Assembly (NCBI GenBank): GCA_030267565.1
Contig: BRXU01000068.1
Location: forward strand, 62,001-126,000
Direction: 5' to 3'
DNA from: Pleodorina starrii
Lineage: Eukaryota; Chlorophyta; Chlorophyceae; Chlamydomonadales; Volvocaceae
DNA: 64,000 nt
Shown here: positions 26,300 to 34,696 of the stretch, in pieces
Numbering within the stretch: the stretch's first letter is position 1
How the letters are laid out: each line of letters starts with the position of its first letter
The notes under the pieces: model-generated
Told to the model about the DNA's origin: nothing
Seen by the model: the letters and a program-made list of their open reading frames with translations, nothing else
Databases searched by the model: none
Translations under genes and position numbers: made by a program

Positions 26300-26560
26300 G
26301 CATCCCGAGACGAGAGAAGATGCATGTCCCAGCCCAACCTGCGCGTTGCGATCTACCCGTTCGAGCCGCGCCTCGAGATCCGCGCGCAGATGCTCCTCGC
26401 CGTCGAAGAGATCGGGCATGCCGGAGACATCAATGATCAGCCCGGCGGGGCCGTCCTTCGCGGCATGCGACCAACTGCGGCGGGCCCACCGGCGCACTTG
26501 TTCAAGCGCCGACCCCTCGCGCACCGGATCGGCTTGGCGCATGGAAAGCATTGGGCGAAA
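26300..26560 (-). pseudogene. imuB remnant
   Basis: Minus-strand translation gives GSALEQVRRWARR and DGPAGLIIDVSGMPDLFDGEEHLRADLEARL, equivalent to the Y-family segment [10 protein letters not shown] and [21 protein letters not shown] of the intact ImuB in this window. About the first 80 residues are missing or shifted and everything after about residue 150 is absent. Non-functional. Confidence 0.65.
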
Positions 26561-26589
26561 GCGGCCGTCGCGCCAATCCAGCTCATGTC

Positions 26590-26960
26590 AAAGAGCGCAA
26601 TAGTTCTTGCTTTGTTCTCGCCAAGGCTTTGCAGGTGCCTTGCCAAGCCTGCTGCTCCGGGAAGCGGTTACAGGTCCAGCGGGTCTCGGCGGCATGGCCT
26701 CCCCTGCCCTTCTGGATCAGCATCAGACAGCTGGTTTGGCCCGCCTCGGATGCGAACTGAAGCCACGGCCCACGGTCAGCGAGATCGGCTTTCTCGGCGC
26801 GGCAATGATCAACCCGACAGCCTGCGTGCGCAGCACCTCCTCGGTGCTCCAGAGCAGATCGGTCGCGCTTCGTACCTGAGTGAGATGCAGCCGTTCCGGC
26901 ACGCTCTCCGAAAACGCCCCTTGCATCGGCTGGTCGCGGTCATCCGCAAGCACGATTCAG
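26590..26960 (-). pseudogene. imuA remnant, frameshifted
   Basis: Minus-strand frames encode VPERLHLTQVRSATDLLWS and TEEVLRTQAVGLIIA followed, after a frame change near 26750, by LMLIQKGRGGHAAETRW. Order and content match ImuA (a region of the type RLxLxxxRxxxDLLWxMEEALR, then a long strand and an AAETRW-like segment). N-terminal sequence is missing. It lies directly upstream of the imuB remnant on the same strand, as in a functional cassette. Confidence 0.6.
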
Positions 26961-27184
26961 ACAATCGGCCCGGCGAGCCTCACGGCCTCAAATAGCGCAG
27001 TTCCCGTTCGGCCCCAACTTTGGCTTTGTGGACGCCGGCGCTCAAGAGCCCAAGCGGACCTTCATGCGCGTCGAGTATCCGCTCACACAGGGTTGCCATC
27101 CACGACGATCTGAATGCGGTTGTCGGCCGATCGCCGCTGAAGCGCCTTTGCTTCTGGCTTGTCCGCAGTCAGCCGGTGGCGCCA

Positions 27185-27690
27185 GTCCTCTGCCTGGCCG
27201 GAATGACGGGCATGGCGTTCGAGTGACCCAGGCCTGACTTCAACTCACAACTCCGCACTCTGAACAATGCGGTGGCCCCCCTGCCCGCTTTAACTTCACG
27301 ACCTTCGGAGTGAGGTCCATCCGGTGCAGATACCGGCGACAAAGGCCAGCGGCGGGCCTTTGCCGAGGTCGAACCAGACCAGCCGTCGATTTCCGGAACA
27401 CTGGCGATAGGCACGAGGCCGCGATGCCCGACGCCAAGCCAGCAGCGTCCATGCGGTGAATCGACGTTGCGGGTGGTTGTTACCTGGGGTGGCTGCGCTT
27501 GCTCGAGAGATCGGCTGGCAGCGTTGGCATGCTCCGGCGGACGGTAATTAGGATCCAATTGCGTCCTTTAACGGCGCAGAGGATTGGCGGCTGATAGTCG
27601 GGAAAGATTCCTGTCCATGATCCAAGATTGCCCGCGGTGTTGATAAGCTCATCACCCTTGTTCAGCGCCTTCCTGAAAACCAGCCGCATT
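27185..27690 (-). pseudogene. SRAP (yedK-like) remnant, frameshifted
   Basis: One frame gives NLGSWTGIFPDYQPPILCAVKGRN and SMPTLP, another VTTTRNVDSPHGRCWLGVGHRGLVP and finally HSNAMPVIP. These correspond in order to SRAP segments seen intact at 9.3-9.9 kb (NLEPSLDVYPDRLAPVV, TNIRNTASPHWRRWLGVDHRCVVP, IHPKAMPVIL). The start with its Cys2 is not recognisable and several frameshifts are present. Confidence 0.65.
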
Positions 27691-27819
27691 GCGTCCTAGC
27701 CTTTGGTCTGCGAGTAGAGGCTGCCCATCACGCGCTTTGGAAGCATCTGGAACAATAGCGCGAATAAATGACCCAGTGGTCGCTTCATTTCGTGTCGTCG
27801 CACGCAGTTGGGTCTACGG

Positions 27820-29028
27820 TCAGGACCGAAGCACCTTTCGCAGATAGGCATCGGGGTTCAGGATACTGCCGATTTCTCGTGCCATGCGGTCTTCGAGCCT
27901 GAGAAGCTCCCAGAGGCCCAGTCTGGTTGCCGCGTTGGCCAGGAGGTCCCGGCTTATTCTCAGCATTCTTCCGAACTCGAAGGCAATGATGGTTGCTTCC
28001 CTGGCGTTCTTTGGTTCGGCATGGAAGGCGCTGACCTCGGTCAGATCGCTCCAGCAGGCAGCCGTGCCTTCTCCAGTCTCTCTTTTTTTTGTATGTGAGT
28101 CTTGCTCTATGTGGCGGACATCCTGTCCGTCAGAGGCGGGCGTTTTATCCGTTTCAAGGGGCTGAAGGGCAGGGGCGTTGCAAACTGCGATCGCGGCGAA
28201 TGCGGGCTCGACTGCGCGCTCCTCGACGGGTTCGGCGTCTGGTTCAGCCAGTGGGATTTCCACCTCGGTAGGCGTGGTCGACGTGGGTGCCGCCGAAGCA
28301 ACTGTCTCGGGCACAGGACGAGCCGTGTCACGTGAAAGGACCGCGGTCAGCTGCGCGAGAGCGGCGCGGGCTTCGACGAGTGTCAGCGTCGTGCGCCGCA
28401 CCAGGTTCCGCAGGCCGTCGACAAAGGCAGCATGTGCATCGTCCAGGCGCAGATTGGCACAGGCGGCCCGCAGCCGCAGGATCTGCGCCCGAATGCCGCG
28501 CAATTCCTCCGCTTCTTCTCGGCGCCGGAGCGCCAGTGCAAGAAGCTCATCCGCGCGGGTGAAGAGGGGGGAGAGGTCCAGTCCAAAGGCCCCGATGGGC
28601 TTGCCATGCTGCATGACCGGGAAGCGCTTGCCGTTGGCGCTGTCTCGCCGCCGGAGCAGGCCAGCGTTCTCCAGCGTTTCCAGATGACGGCGCAGCTGAC
28701 GATCGGTGAGGCCCTTGGCGCGGAAGCAGAGCGTTTCGTTGCTGGCATAGACCGTGAGCAGGGTGCTCGGAGCGACCGGCGCCTCCCGCCCATCCGCGCC
28801 TTGGCAGGGCAGGCAGCTCAACAGCGCGTCGAGGACGACGACCGCTCCCTGCCGGAGGCCGAGATCGCGGCTGCAGGTGTTGACCGCGGCCATGATCTCG
28901 CGCCGAAGCACCGGCCGAAACACCGGCTGCTGGCTGATCGACCCCATGCCGGGGAGCGATTGCTCCACGGATTCGGCACAGATCCCCCGTGCCCCGGCCG
29001 CAACGGCCGTGGATGTGATGTGTTTCAT
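27820..29028 (-). CDS. repC: RepC plasmid replication initiator
   Basis: RepC initiates replication of repABC plasmids and is rate-limiting for copy number. The 402-residue protein has the N-terminal conserved part (ISQQPVFRPVLRREIMAAVNTCSRDLGLRQGAVVVLDALLSCLP, FRAKGLTDRQLRRHLETLENAGLLRRRDSANGKRFPV) and the RepC C-terminal domain ending in a typical RLEDRMAREIGSILNPDAYLRKVL. The middle (about 230-310) is low-complexity and variable. The origin normally lies within repC. Expression is controlled by the antisense RNA in the repB-repC gap. Frame intact. Confidence 0.92.
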   Translation of the reverse strand: MKHITSTAVAAGARGICAESVEQSLPGMGSISQQPVFRPVLRREIMAAVNTCSRDLGLRQGAVVVLDALLSCLPCQGADGREAPVAPSTLLTVYASNETLCFRAKGLTDRQLRRHLETLENAGLLRRRDSANGKRFPVMQHGKPIGAFGLDLSPLFTRADELLALALRRREEAEELRGIRAQILRLRAACANLRLDDAHAAFVDGLRNLVRRTTLTLVEARAALAQLTAVLSRDTARPVPETVASAAPTSTTPTEVEIPLAEPDAEPVEERAVEPAFAAIAVCNAPALQPLETDKTPASDGQDVRHIEQDSHTKKRETGEGTAACWSDLTEVSAFHAEPKNAREATIIAFEFGRMLRISRDLLANAATRLGLWELLRLEDRMAREIGSILNPDAYLRKVLRS

Positions 29029-29107
29029 GGCAGTTTAGGATGAAAAAGCATCCCCGATCACCGCAAGCGATGTTGAAGCCGATTCGCATTTGGGGTATCA
29101 ATCAGGT

Positions 29108-29162
29108 GTCGAGACTAATTGAGGCCCTTCGGAAGTACCGCTTTCGGGGGGTCTTTCTTTTT
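29108..29162 (+). ncRNA. repABC antisense (ct) RNA, incompatibility factor
   Basis: RepABC plasmids encode a short countertranscript between repB and repC that represses repC. On the strand opposite to repC, TTGAAG (29073-29078), a 17-base spacer and TATCAA (29096-29101) form a promoter, and a hairpin with T-rich tail ends at 29162. The predicted RNA is about 55 bases, the usual size. The 5' end is estimated from the promoter. Confidence 0.75.
29125..29162 (+). terminator. Intrinsic terminator of the ctRNA
   Basis: An 11-bp stem (29125-29135 with 29141-29151, three G-T pairs) and a five-base loop are followed by TCTTTCTTTTT. This is the expected rho-independent terminator of the antisense RNA. 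Confidence 0.7.
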
Positions 29163-29205
29163 CGGTCCTATTCTCCTTTCCGGTCGTTGTCATTGATTTC
29201 GGCTG

Positions 29206-29223
29206 TCTTGACCGCGGTCAAGA
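29206..29223. promoter_or_regulatory. parS centromere palindrome 1
   Basis: TCTTGACCGCGGTCAAGA is a perfect 18-bp palindrome that matches the repABC parS form (GTT/CTT-GACC-GC-GGTC-AAC/AAG). It overlaps the repB stop codon. RepB binds such sites for partition. Confidence 0.85.
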
Positions 29224-30177
29224 GGCCGTTTTGCTGTCTGGGAGGTGCTCGGTCTCTTTGTCTTGACCGCGGTCAAGAAATTCTTCGAGCAGTTTACGCA
29301 GTGCATCTTCTAGATGGGGCAAGATGGACGGATCAACGTCCAGTGTGATCCGGTTCCCCTTTCGGCTCATTGTAACCCGCTCTAGCTTCGCTGATATCGC
29401 TATAGGCGCCGCCGGCGTCATCTGGTTGATGGCAAGTTCCAACCGCTCCGGGCTGGAACGCTCCTTCGGCAATCGGTCAACTAACGCCTCGGCGCGATCG
29501 GGGTGCAATTCACAGAGTTTGGAAAGCCTTTCCCAAACCCGTCGGCCGCAGCCATGCGCCGGACCAATGGCCCGGATCAAATCCATCGGTATTGCCGATG
29601 CGATCCTGTTCATCCGGGAGACAAGAGATTCGTCGATTTGCAGAGCACGGTAAGCGACCGTCTGAGCATTCTTCCGCGCTTCTTCAGTTTTCCCGAGTTC
29701 GGCGATGATGCCCGATACAAAAATTGCTCGTTCGATGAAAGATGGATCCCTGCGTGCGTTATTTTCGACGCCTTGAGCAATTAATGCTTCTTCGTCCGAA
29801 AGCTCCATTACAAAAGCCCGAACCTTTTGACCCAATTGTCGACAGGCGAGGAGCCGTCGGCGTCCGTAGACAATCTCGTAGTTGCCGCTCGGCAGCCTAC
29901 GGACGAGGATGGCGACCTTTTGGCCGTGTTCCCGGATCGACTGTATCAGTTCCTCAAGGCCATCGGATGGATCAAGACGATCCTGGACCGCAGACATACG
30001 GATGAGATTTGGGTCAAGCAGGCGAGTGGCGTGTTTATCTTCTTCGATAACTGAAGCTTGAGCCCGCGCAACTGTCGGGCTCGTCCGGGTGGGAGCTTTC
30101 TCGGCCTCAATCGCGTCAAGAGAAATGCCTTGGTTCATTGCCCCCTTCAAAGTAGAGCCGAACACCTTACGCGCCAT
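29218..30177 (-). CDS. repB: RepB, ParB-like partition protein
   Basis: RepB binds parS and recruits the ATPase RepA for plasmid segregation. The 319-residue protein begins MARKVFGSTLKGAMNQ, has the ParB N-terminal domain with GLEELIQSIREHGQKVAILVR and YEIVYGRRRLLACRQLG, a helix-turn-helix region around LQIDESLVSRMNRIASAIP, and a C-terminal dimerisation part. The ATG at 30177 overlaps the repA stop; an in-frame ATG at 30219 is upstream but the family N-terminus starts at 30177. Two parS palindromes lie at its 3' end. Confidence 0.9.
   Translation of the reverse strand: MARKVFGSTLKGAMNQGISLDAIEAEKAPTRTSPTVARAQASVIEEDKHATRLLDPNLIRMSAVQDRLDPSDGLEELIQSIREHGQKVAILVRRLPSGNYEIVYGRRRLLACRQLGQKVRAFVMELSDEEALIAQGVENNARRDPSFIERAIFVSGIIAELGKTEEARKNAQTVAYRALQIDESLVSRMNRIASAIPMDLIRAIGPAHGCGRRVWERLSKLCELHPDRAEALVDRLPKERSSPERLELAINQMTPAAPIAISAKLERVTMSRKGNRITLDVDPSILPHLEDALRKLLEEFLDRGQDKETEHLPDSKTAS
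29261..29278. promoter_or_regulatory. parS centromere palindrome 2
   Basis: A second exact copy of the same 18-bp palindrome lies inside the 3' end of repB, 55 bases from the first. It encodes part of the RepB C-terminus as well as acting as a likely RepB-binding site. Confidence 0.85.
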
Positions 30178-31348
30178 TTGACCGTCTCCAAGCTTTGCGG
30201 ATTTCACGCTCGATCTCATCGGTAACCCGAGACACCGATTCGATAGCCCGCTCGTAGGTCCGGCGGTTCACATCCTTCGGTTCAACCTCGAAAATGCTTT
30301 GCTGGGTATTGGCCGCGTCTCCGACAGCCGTCGATTTCAGGAACTCCGCTGGTAGTACAGAATCGCCCAGAACAGTACGCAGCAAAGATGAAATCTGGAC
30401 TTGCGGGCCATCAGTAGGCTCGTAGCGGGTAAGCAGCAGTCGAACAAAGTTGAGGCCATGTTCAGGGGCGTGTGACTCGACAACTCCCATGAGACTGCTC
30501 GCCATCTTAAGGAAGCTTGCCAACGACATCACATCCAACATTGAGGCGTTGAGCGGGATCAAGACACCTGTAGATGCAAAAATCGAGGAGATGACCGAGA
30601 AGTTTAGCTGCGGAGGTGTGTCAATGATGACGAGGTCATAATTATCAAGAACAGGATCAAGCGCTTCTTTGAGTTGAGTATGAAATGTAGTTGTCCCATT
30701 GCGGAAGCTTAGCGCGACCTCGAACTCATACTCCATGATATCCATCGACGCAGGGATAAGGTCGACCGTTGGAAAGTTCGTCTTTCTAATAACCTCTGAA
30801 GCAGGCAGGGGGCTTTCTGCCCTGATCAAATCATAAGAGGTAGGCATGTCAGGTGCGAGCTCGGGTGTGATCCCGAACATATTTGTGAGACTGGCTTGAC
30901 TGTCGAGGTCAACAAGGAGGATGCGGTATCCGCGCAGGCCCAAAAGTTGCCCTAAATGTGTTACGGTCGAAGTCTTTGCTGAACCGCCCTTCAGGTTGAA
31001 CACCGTCAGGATCTGACACGCCTCTCCGCCTATACGGTGTGGATGCTCCTCGGGCCGGATGCGGCCAGTCTGCAGAAGCACACGTTGCGCTTCGACCAAT
31101 TCATCGGCTGTAAACGAGCGTCGGTTGCCGCCTTCAACGATACCTGCCGGGAAGCCTTCAAGGTTTGACACGTGATGACGGAAGGTGTTTTGGTTGATGC
31201 GAAGAAGGTCCGCTGCCTCACGCATCGCAAAACGCCGAAGCCCCTTTTGAGCGTCAGGTGGGAACGTTTCAGCGGCATGTTCACGTAGCCGACTTCCAAG
31301 CCGGCCAGACATGGTCTCGAACCGCTGAGACGCCTGTATCACGCTCAT
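30167..31348 (-). CDS. repA: RepA, ParA-like partition ATPase and autorepressor
   Basis: RepA is a Walker-type ATPase that moves plasmids and, with RepB, represses the repABC promoter. The 393-residue protein has an N-terminal MerR/SopA-like helix-turn-helix (about 38-95: RRFAMREAADLLRINQNTFRHHVSNLEG), the deviant Walker A KGGSAKTS at 120-127, ILLVDLDSQASLTNMFG, and YDLVIIDTPPQLNF. Length and order match RepA. The start has an AGGG site before ATG. Gene order repA-repB-repC is intact. Confidence 0.92.
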   Translation of the reverse strand: MSVIQASQRFETMSGRLGSRLREHAAETFPPDAQKGLRRFAMREAADLLRINQNTFRHHVSNLEGFPAGIVEGGNRRSFTADELVEAQRVLLQTGRIRPEEHPHRIGGEACQILTVFNLKGGSAKTSTVTHLGQLLGLRGYRILLVDLDSQASLTNMFGITPELAPDMPTSYDLIRAESPLPASEVIRKTNFPTVDLIPASMDIMEYEFEVALSFRNGTTTFHTQLKEALDPVLDNYDLVIIDTPPQLNFSVISSIFASTGVLIPLNASMLDVMSLASFLKMASSLMGVVESHAPEHGLNFVRLLLTRYEPTDGPQVQISSLLRTVLGDSVLPAEFLKSTAVGDAANTQQSIFEVEPKDVNRRTYERAIESVSRVTDEIEREIRKAWRRSNGA

Positions 31349-31627
31349 ATCTGCCCTCGTCGCTTGTTATTTTCCTTACTTTAACAACTTTCTTTGATTA
31401 ATCCAGATGGAACCGTTGAGGCCGCATATGGCGTTGACCGTGTTCTTTTTTGGTGAGATAAAAAGGTTTTTATTTCAATATCTTGCACGGGGAAAGAGGA
31501 TTTGAAATCTAGCCGTAGTGGCGCCGCTGGGTGCAGCACGCAAGATCTAAGAGTAGCTATGCAGTACTCGAACTAAGGCTTGGTGCGAATCTGAGTCAAA
31601 TCTATGGATAGCGCGGTTGACGTGACA

Positions 31628-32656
31628 CTAAAGTCCTGCCGCCTTCGTCAGATTGACCCTGAACCTGTCCCGTCGTCGCTGATAGCGTCGGGTCATCTCG
31701 GCGCTGGCGTGGCCGAGCTGCTTCTGGATGTGGCGCTCGTCGACCTCGGCCGAGGAGGCGAGGCCGGCGCGCAGCGAGTGGCCGGCGAACAGGGCAGGGC
31801 GCTCGGCCTCGGGCAGGTCGCCGCGCAGGCCGGCGGCGGTGGCGGCGCGCTTGACCAGGCGGGCGACCTCGCGGTCGTTGAGCCGCATCGGCCCGACCGC
31901 GCGGCCCTGGCCGGTGATGCGGCGAAAGAGCGGCCCCTCGCTGATGCGCGAGAGGCGCAGCCAGGTCTGCAGCGCCTGGACCGGACAGCTGGCAGGAACG
32001 GAGCCGGGGCCGATCTCGACCTCGCGCCAGCCGGTCTTGCCGCGCAGGGTGATGAGCAGGCCGCCGGGCAGGATCTCGACCCAGCCGCGGCCGTCGGGGG
32101 TCTGATCGCGGCTGAGGTCGAGCCCGGTGATCTCAGACCGCCGCAGCCCGCCGGCGAACCCCAGAAGCAGCATGGCCCGGTCGCGCAGGCCCCGGAGGCT
32201 GCCGCGGTCGCAGGTCTCCAGCATGGCGAGCAGGTCCTCGGGCAGGATCGCCGCCTTCTGGCGCGGCGGTGCGGCGTGGCTGTTGCGGATGCCGGCCAGC
32301 ACGGTGGCGATGTGGCGGTCGCGGCGGTCGAGCGTCAGGCCGCGCTGGGTATAGGCCCAGCCGAGCGCCGAGAGCCGCCGCTCGATGGTCGAGACGGCGT
32401 TCTTGCGGCCGCCGACGGATCGTGCCCCGCTGGCGCAGGCGGTGATGTAGAGGCCCGTGACCTGCGGGTCGGGGTTCAGGGCGTCCAGCCCCTCGCGCCG
32501 GCACCAGGCGGCGAAGTGTTTCCAGTCGGCGGCATAGGCGCGGCGGGTGTTGGCGGAACTGGCGGCCTTGGCATAGCCGCGGGCGCGCTCGGCCAGGTCG
32601 CGCAGGGCCGGGGGCTGATGGTCGGATGGGGCAGGGGGGTGACTGTCGTCAATCAT
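31628..32656 (-). CDS. Tyrosine recombinase
   Basis: The 342-residue protein belongs to the phage-integrase family. The N-terminal SAM-like domain (AKAASSANTRRAYAADWKHFAAWCRREG) is followed by the catalytic domain with GGLRRSEI (first Arg), GHSLRAGLAS (His and second Arg), LGHASAEMTRRYQR (His and the nucleophilic Tyr). All catalytic residues are present. Beside repABC it may resolve plasmid multimers or act in element integration. The ATG at 32656 overlaps the fic 3' end by eight bases; longer start at 32710 is less likely. Confidence 0.85.
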   Translation of the reverse strand: MIDDSHPPAPSDHQPPALRDLAERARGYAKAASSANTRRAYAADWKHFAAWCRREGLDALNPDPQVTGLYITACASGARSVGGRKNAVSTIERRLSALGWAYTQRGLTLDRRDRHIATVLAGIRNSHAAPPRQKAAILPEDLLAMLETCDRGSLRGLRDRAMLLLGFAGGLRRSEITGLDLSRDQTPDGRGWVEILPGGLLITLRGKTGWREVEIGPGSVPASCPVQALQTWLRLSRISEGPLFRRITGQGRAVGPMRLNDREVARLVKRAATAAGLRGDLPEAERPALFAGHSLRAGLASSAEVDERHIQKQLGHASAEMTRRYQRRRDRFRVNLTKAAGL

Positions 32657-33260
32657 CGCGGCCGACGACTCTGATCTGCCGCAAGAGCAATGCGGCCAGC
32701 GGGGCGGCATCGCCGCGATAAGCAGCGATGGATGCAGAAAGCATTTCGTCTGGGGGTACGCCTGCCCAGGTCAGTGGATGGCCCGCGCGTTCCGCCAGAT
32801 AGCGCACATATTCGCGCAAGGCGCGGCCGTTCCCATCCCGGAAGGGATGCAGGACGTTCAACTCGCCCATGTACCAGGCCATGCGCTTCGCAAAGCGGTC
32901 CGCCGGCAGTCCGGCAAGCCAGTGTTCCCGCGCCAGTTCTGCCGTCAGCCGTACGCCCTCCTGCTCGATGAAGCGCCAATTCGCAAAGCGACTGCCACCT
33001 TTGGAGATGTCGACTTCCCGGATACTGCCGGCCCAAGCATAGATGTCACCGAACAAGGCGCGATGAATAGCCAGAAAATAGGGGAAACCGGGTCCTTCCG
33101 GTGGCTCGGGCAGGGGGGATGCGCCGATCCTGAGTGTGGCGACCAAAACCAGCGCAGCTTCGGCGTCGTCAAGCTCTGCCTGATCCGTGATTCCGAGCAG
33201 ATTGACGAGCACACCGGAATCTGGATGGAGATGCCGGTCGTCGCTGTCGTATTTGGCCAT
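32649..33260 (-). CDS. fic: Fic-domain AMP-transferase toxin
   Basis: The 203-residue protein has the Fic motif HPFRDGNGRALRE, with all catalytic residues, preceded by the flap region FGDIYAWAGSIREVDISKGGSRFAN. Fic enzymes transfer AMP from ATP to target proteins and as toxins typically modify topoisomerases. No inhibitory (S/T)xxxEG motif is seen in the protein itself, so it is expected to be class I, held inactive by a separate antitoxin, which is the gene just upstream. The pair would help maintain the plasmid. Confidence 0.87.
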   Translation of the reverse strand: MAKYDSDDRHLHPDSGVLVNLLGITDQAELDDAEAALVLVATLRIGASPLPEPPEGPGFPYFLAIHRALFGDIYAWAGSIREVDISKGGSRFANWRFIEQEGVRLTAELAREHWLAGLPADRFAKRMAWYMGELNVLHPFRDGNGRALREYVRYLAERAGHPLTWAGVPPDEMLSASIAAYRGDAAPLAALLLRQIRVVGRDD

Positions 33261-33263
33261 GGG

Positions 33264-33485
33264 TCAGCCGACAGAGGACGGTCTGCGGTAGCGCTCCAGC
33301 AGGCGAGTGCGCAAATCCGACAGGCTCAGCGACCCGGCTTCCACTTCGCGCAACTCGGCTGCTGCCTGCGGGTCGAGACGAAACCCTTCAATCTCTTGGC
33401 TGGCAATCGCGCTCGCCATAAGCCGTGCGGTGGGGGTCACACGGTGGAGGGGTTCCGTCAGCGGATGAGAGATCCTGGGGCGCAT
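33264..33485 (-). CDS. Fic antitoxin (VbhA-like)
   Basis: The 73-residue protein contains SAIASQEIEGFRLD, which fits the inhibitory helix (S/T)-x-x-x-(E/D)-(G/N) of class I Fic antitoxins; the Glu would block ATP binding in the Fic active site. It precedes fic by three bases on the same strand. The ATG at 33485 is chosen because an AGGA site lies about eight bases upstream; the open frame extends to 33554. Confidence 0.75.
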   Translation of the reverse strand: MRPRISHPLTEPLHRVTPTARLMASAIASQEIEGFRLDPQAAAELREVEAGSLSLSDLRTRLLERYRRPSSVG

Positions 33486-33678
33486 TACGAAAATCCTGTC
33501 AGTTGGCGCAAGTGTAGCAGAGTTCGGACTGGGCTGCATCATCGCGCTTTCCATCGGCCTCGCTGCGGAAACATCAATCGAGACCCTTGACCCGCGAGGC
33601 CTCCCAGGTGCCTCCGAGGGCGATTTCCGGCTGTCTGGGCGGTCTCACAGCGCATTCTTCCATAGGAAAGTCCAACAT

Positions 33679-33699
33679 CCGATAAGGCAACATTATCGG
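33679..33699. promoter_or_regulatory. Inverted-repeat operator candidate before DUF1403
   Basis: CCGATAA-GGCAACA-TTATCGG is a perfect 7-bp inverted repeat with a 7-base spacer, about 80 bases before the DUF1403 gene. The same CGATAA-N7-TTATCG pattern occurs at 36675-36693 before the DUF1612 gene. Confidence 0.55.
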
Positions 33700-33780
33700 T
33701 TGTTTTCTCCTCGTGACAAGGGCGGCGCTTTTTGAGAGAGAATCTGGCCAAAAGCGCCGTTTCGTGCTAGTCTCCGAACC

Positions 33781-34695
33781 ATGGATCTTGCTGCCTCACC
33801 GCCTGACGATGCCTGCTCGCTGCCCGTCCTGCCCCGCTGGATCCGCGGCGGCGGCGCGGAAACATCAGACTACGCTGTCTTTTCTGTTGGAGCGGCGCTG
33901 GCGGTTCTGGACGCGGTCGCGCGCGCTGACGATCCGGCCGGCAGCCTCTGGCGCCAGCGCCTGGCCCTGCAGGCTGCGACCGCCGTCTCCACCTTGGAGG
34001 GCCGGCGCGAGAGTGCGGCCCAGCTGCGCGATGCCCTGGCGCTGACCCGGCCCGGCGACGATCCCGGCCCTGCTGGCCGGATGCTGGCCGGCTGGCGTTT
34101 TCTCGGCGAGGCGCGGGCGCTGCGCGCGGCCGACTGGCCCGCGTGCCTGCCGGCGGCCTTCGACCTGCCCGCCGCGCCGCTTCGGGACCTGCTGGGCGAT
34201 CTGGGCGCGCGCTTCGTCGGCCGCAGCCTGCCGCCGCGCTTTGCCGCCGAGGCGGCGGCCGCAGTTCTGGCGCTTGGCCCCGCCCACCGCGGCCTGGCCC
34301 TTTGGCTGGCCGATGCGGCTCTGGCCCGGGCGCTTGGCTGGACCCGGCCGGTGCCGCTGCTGGCCGCGCATCTGCCGCGCGCGGCGTTCCGCTTGCAGGG
34401 CGCGGCCTGGCTTGCGGCCTGCGCCGGCGCCTGGGGCAGGGGGGCCGTGGCCGCCCTGGACCTGCATGCGGACCTGACCCGCCGCGCCGACCGGCTGCGC
34501 GGCGCCGCGCCGAAACTGCGCAGCAAGGATGCCGATGCCACCCTGGCCCGGCTGCTCACCGAGGATGCGCTGCCGGCCCAGGCCGGGGCCCGCGCCAGCG
34601 ACCGCGCGGCGCGGCGGCTGTTCGAACGGCTGGTGGCGCTCGGTGCGGTGCGCGAGCTGACCGGCCGGGCCAGCTTCCGGCTCTACGGGCTCTGA
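33781..34695 (+). CDS. DUF1403 family protein
   Basis: The 304-residue, Ala-rich protein has the pattern of DUF1403, a family found mainly on rhizobial and rhodobacterial plasmids next to an scpB-like gene. Segments include LPRWIRGGGAETSDYAVFSVGAALAVLDAVAR, WRQRLALQAATAVSTLEGR and LRSKDADATLARLLTEDA. Function unknown. It is followed one base later by scpB, so they form an operon. An inverted repeat lies upstream. Confidence 0.75.
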   Translation: MDLAASPPDDACSLPVLPRWIRGGGAETSDYAVFSVGAALAVLDAVARADDPAGSLWRQRLALQAATAVSTLEGRRESAAQLRDALALTRPGDDPGPAGRMLAGWRFLGEARALRAADWPACLPAAFDLPAAPLRDLLGDLGARFVGRSLPPRFAAEAAAAVLALGPAHRGLALWLADAALARALGWTRPVPLLAAHLPRAAFRLQGAAWLAACAGAWGRGAVAALDLHADLTRRADRLRGAAPKLRSKDADATLARLLTEDALPAQAGARASDRAARRLFERLVALGAVRELTGRASFRLYGL

Positions 34696-34696
34696 C

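Noticed and set aside
31604..32674. Plus-strand 356-codon frame at the tyrosine recombinase locus
   Set aside because: Antisense shadow; the minus strand has all tyrosine-recombinase catalytic residues.
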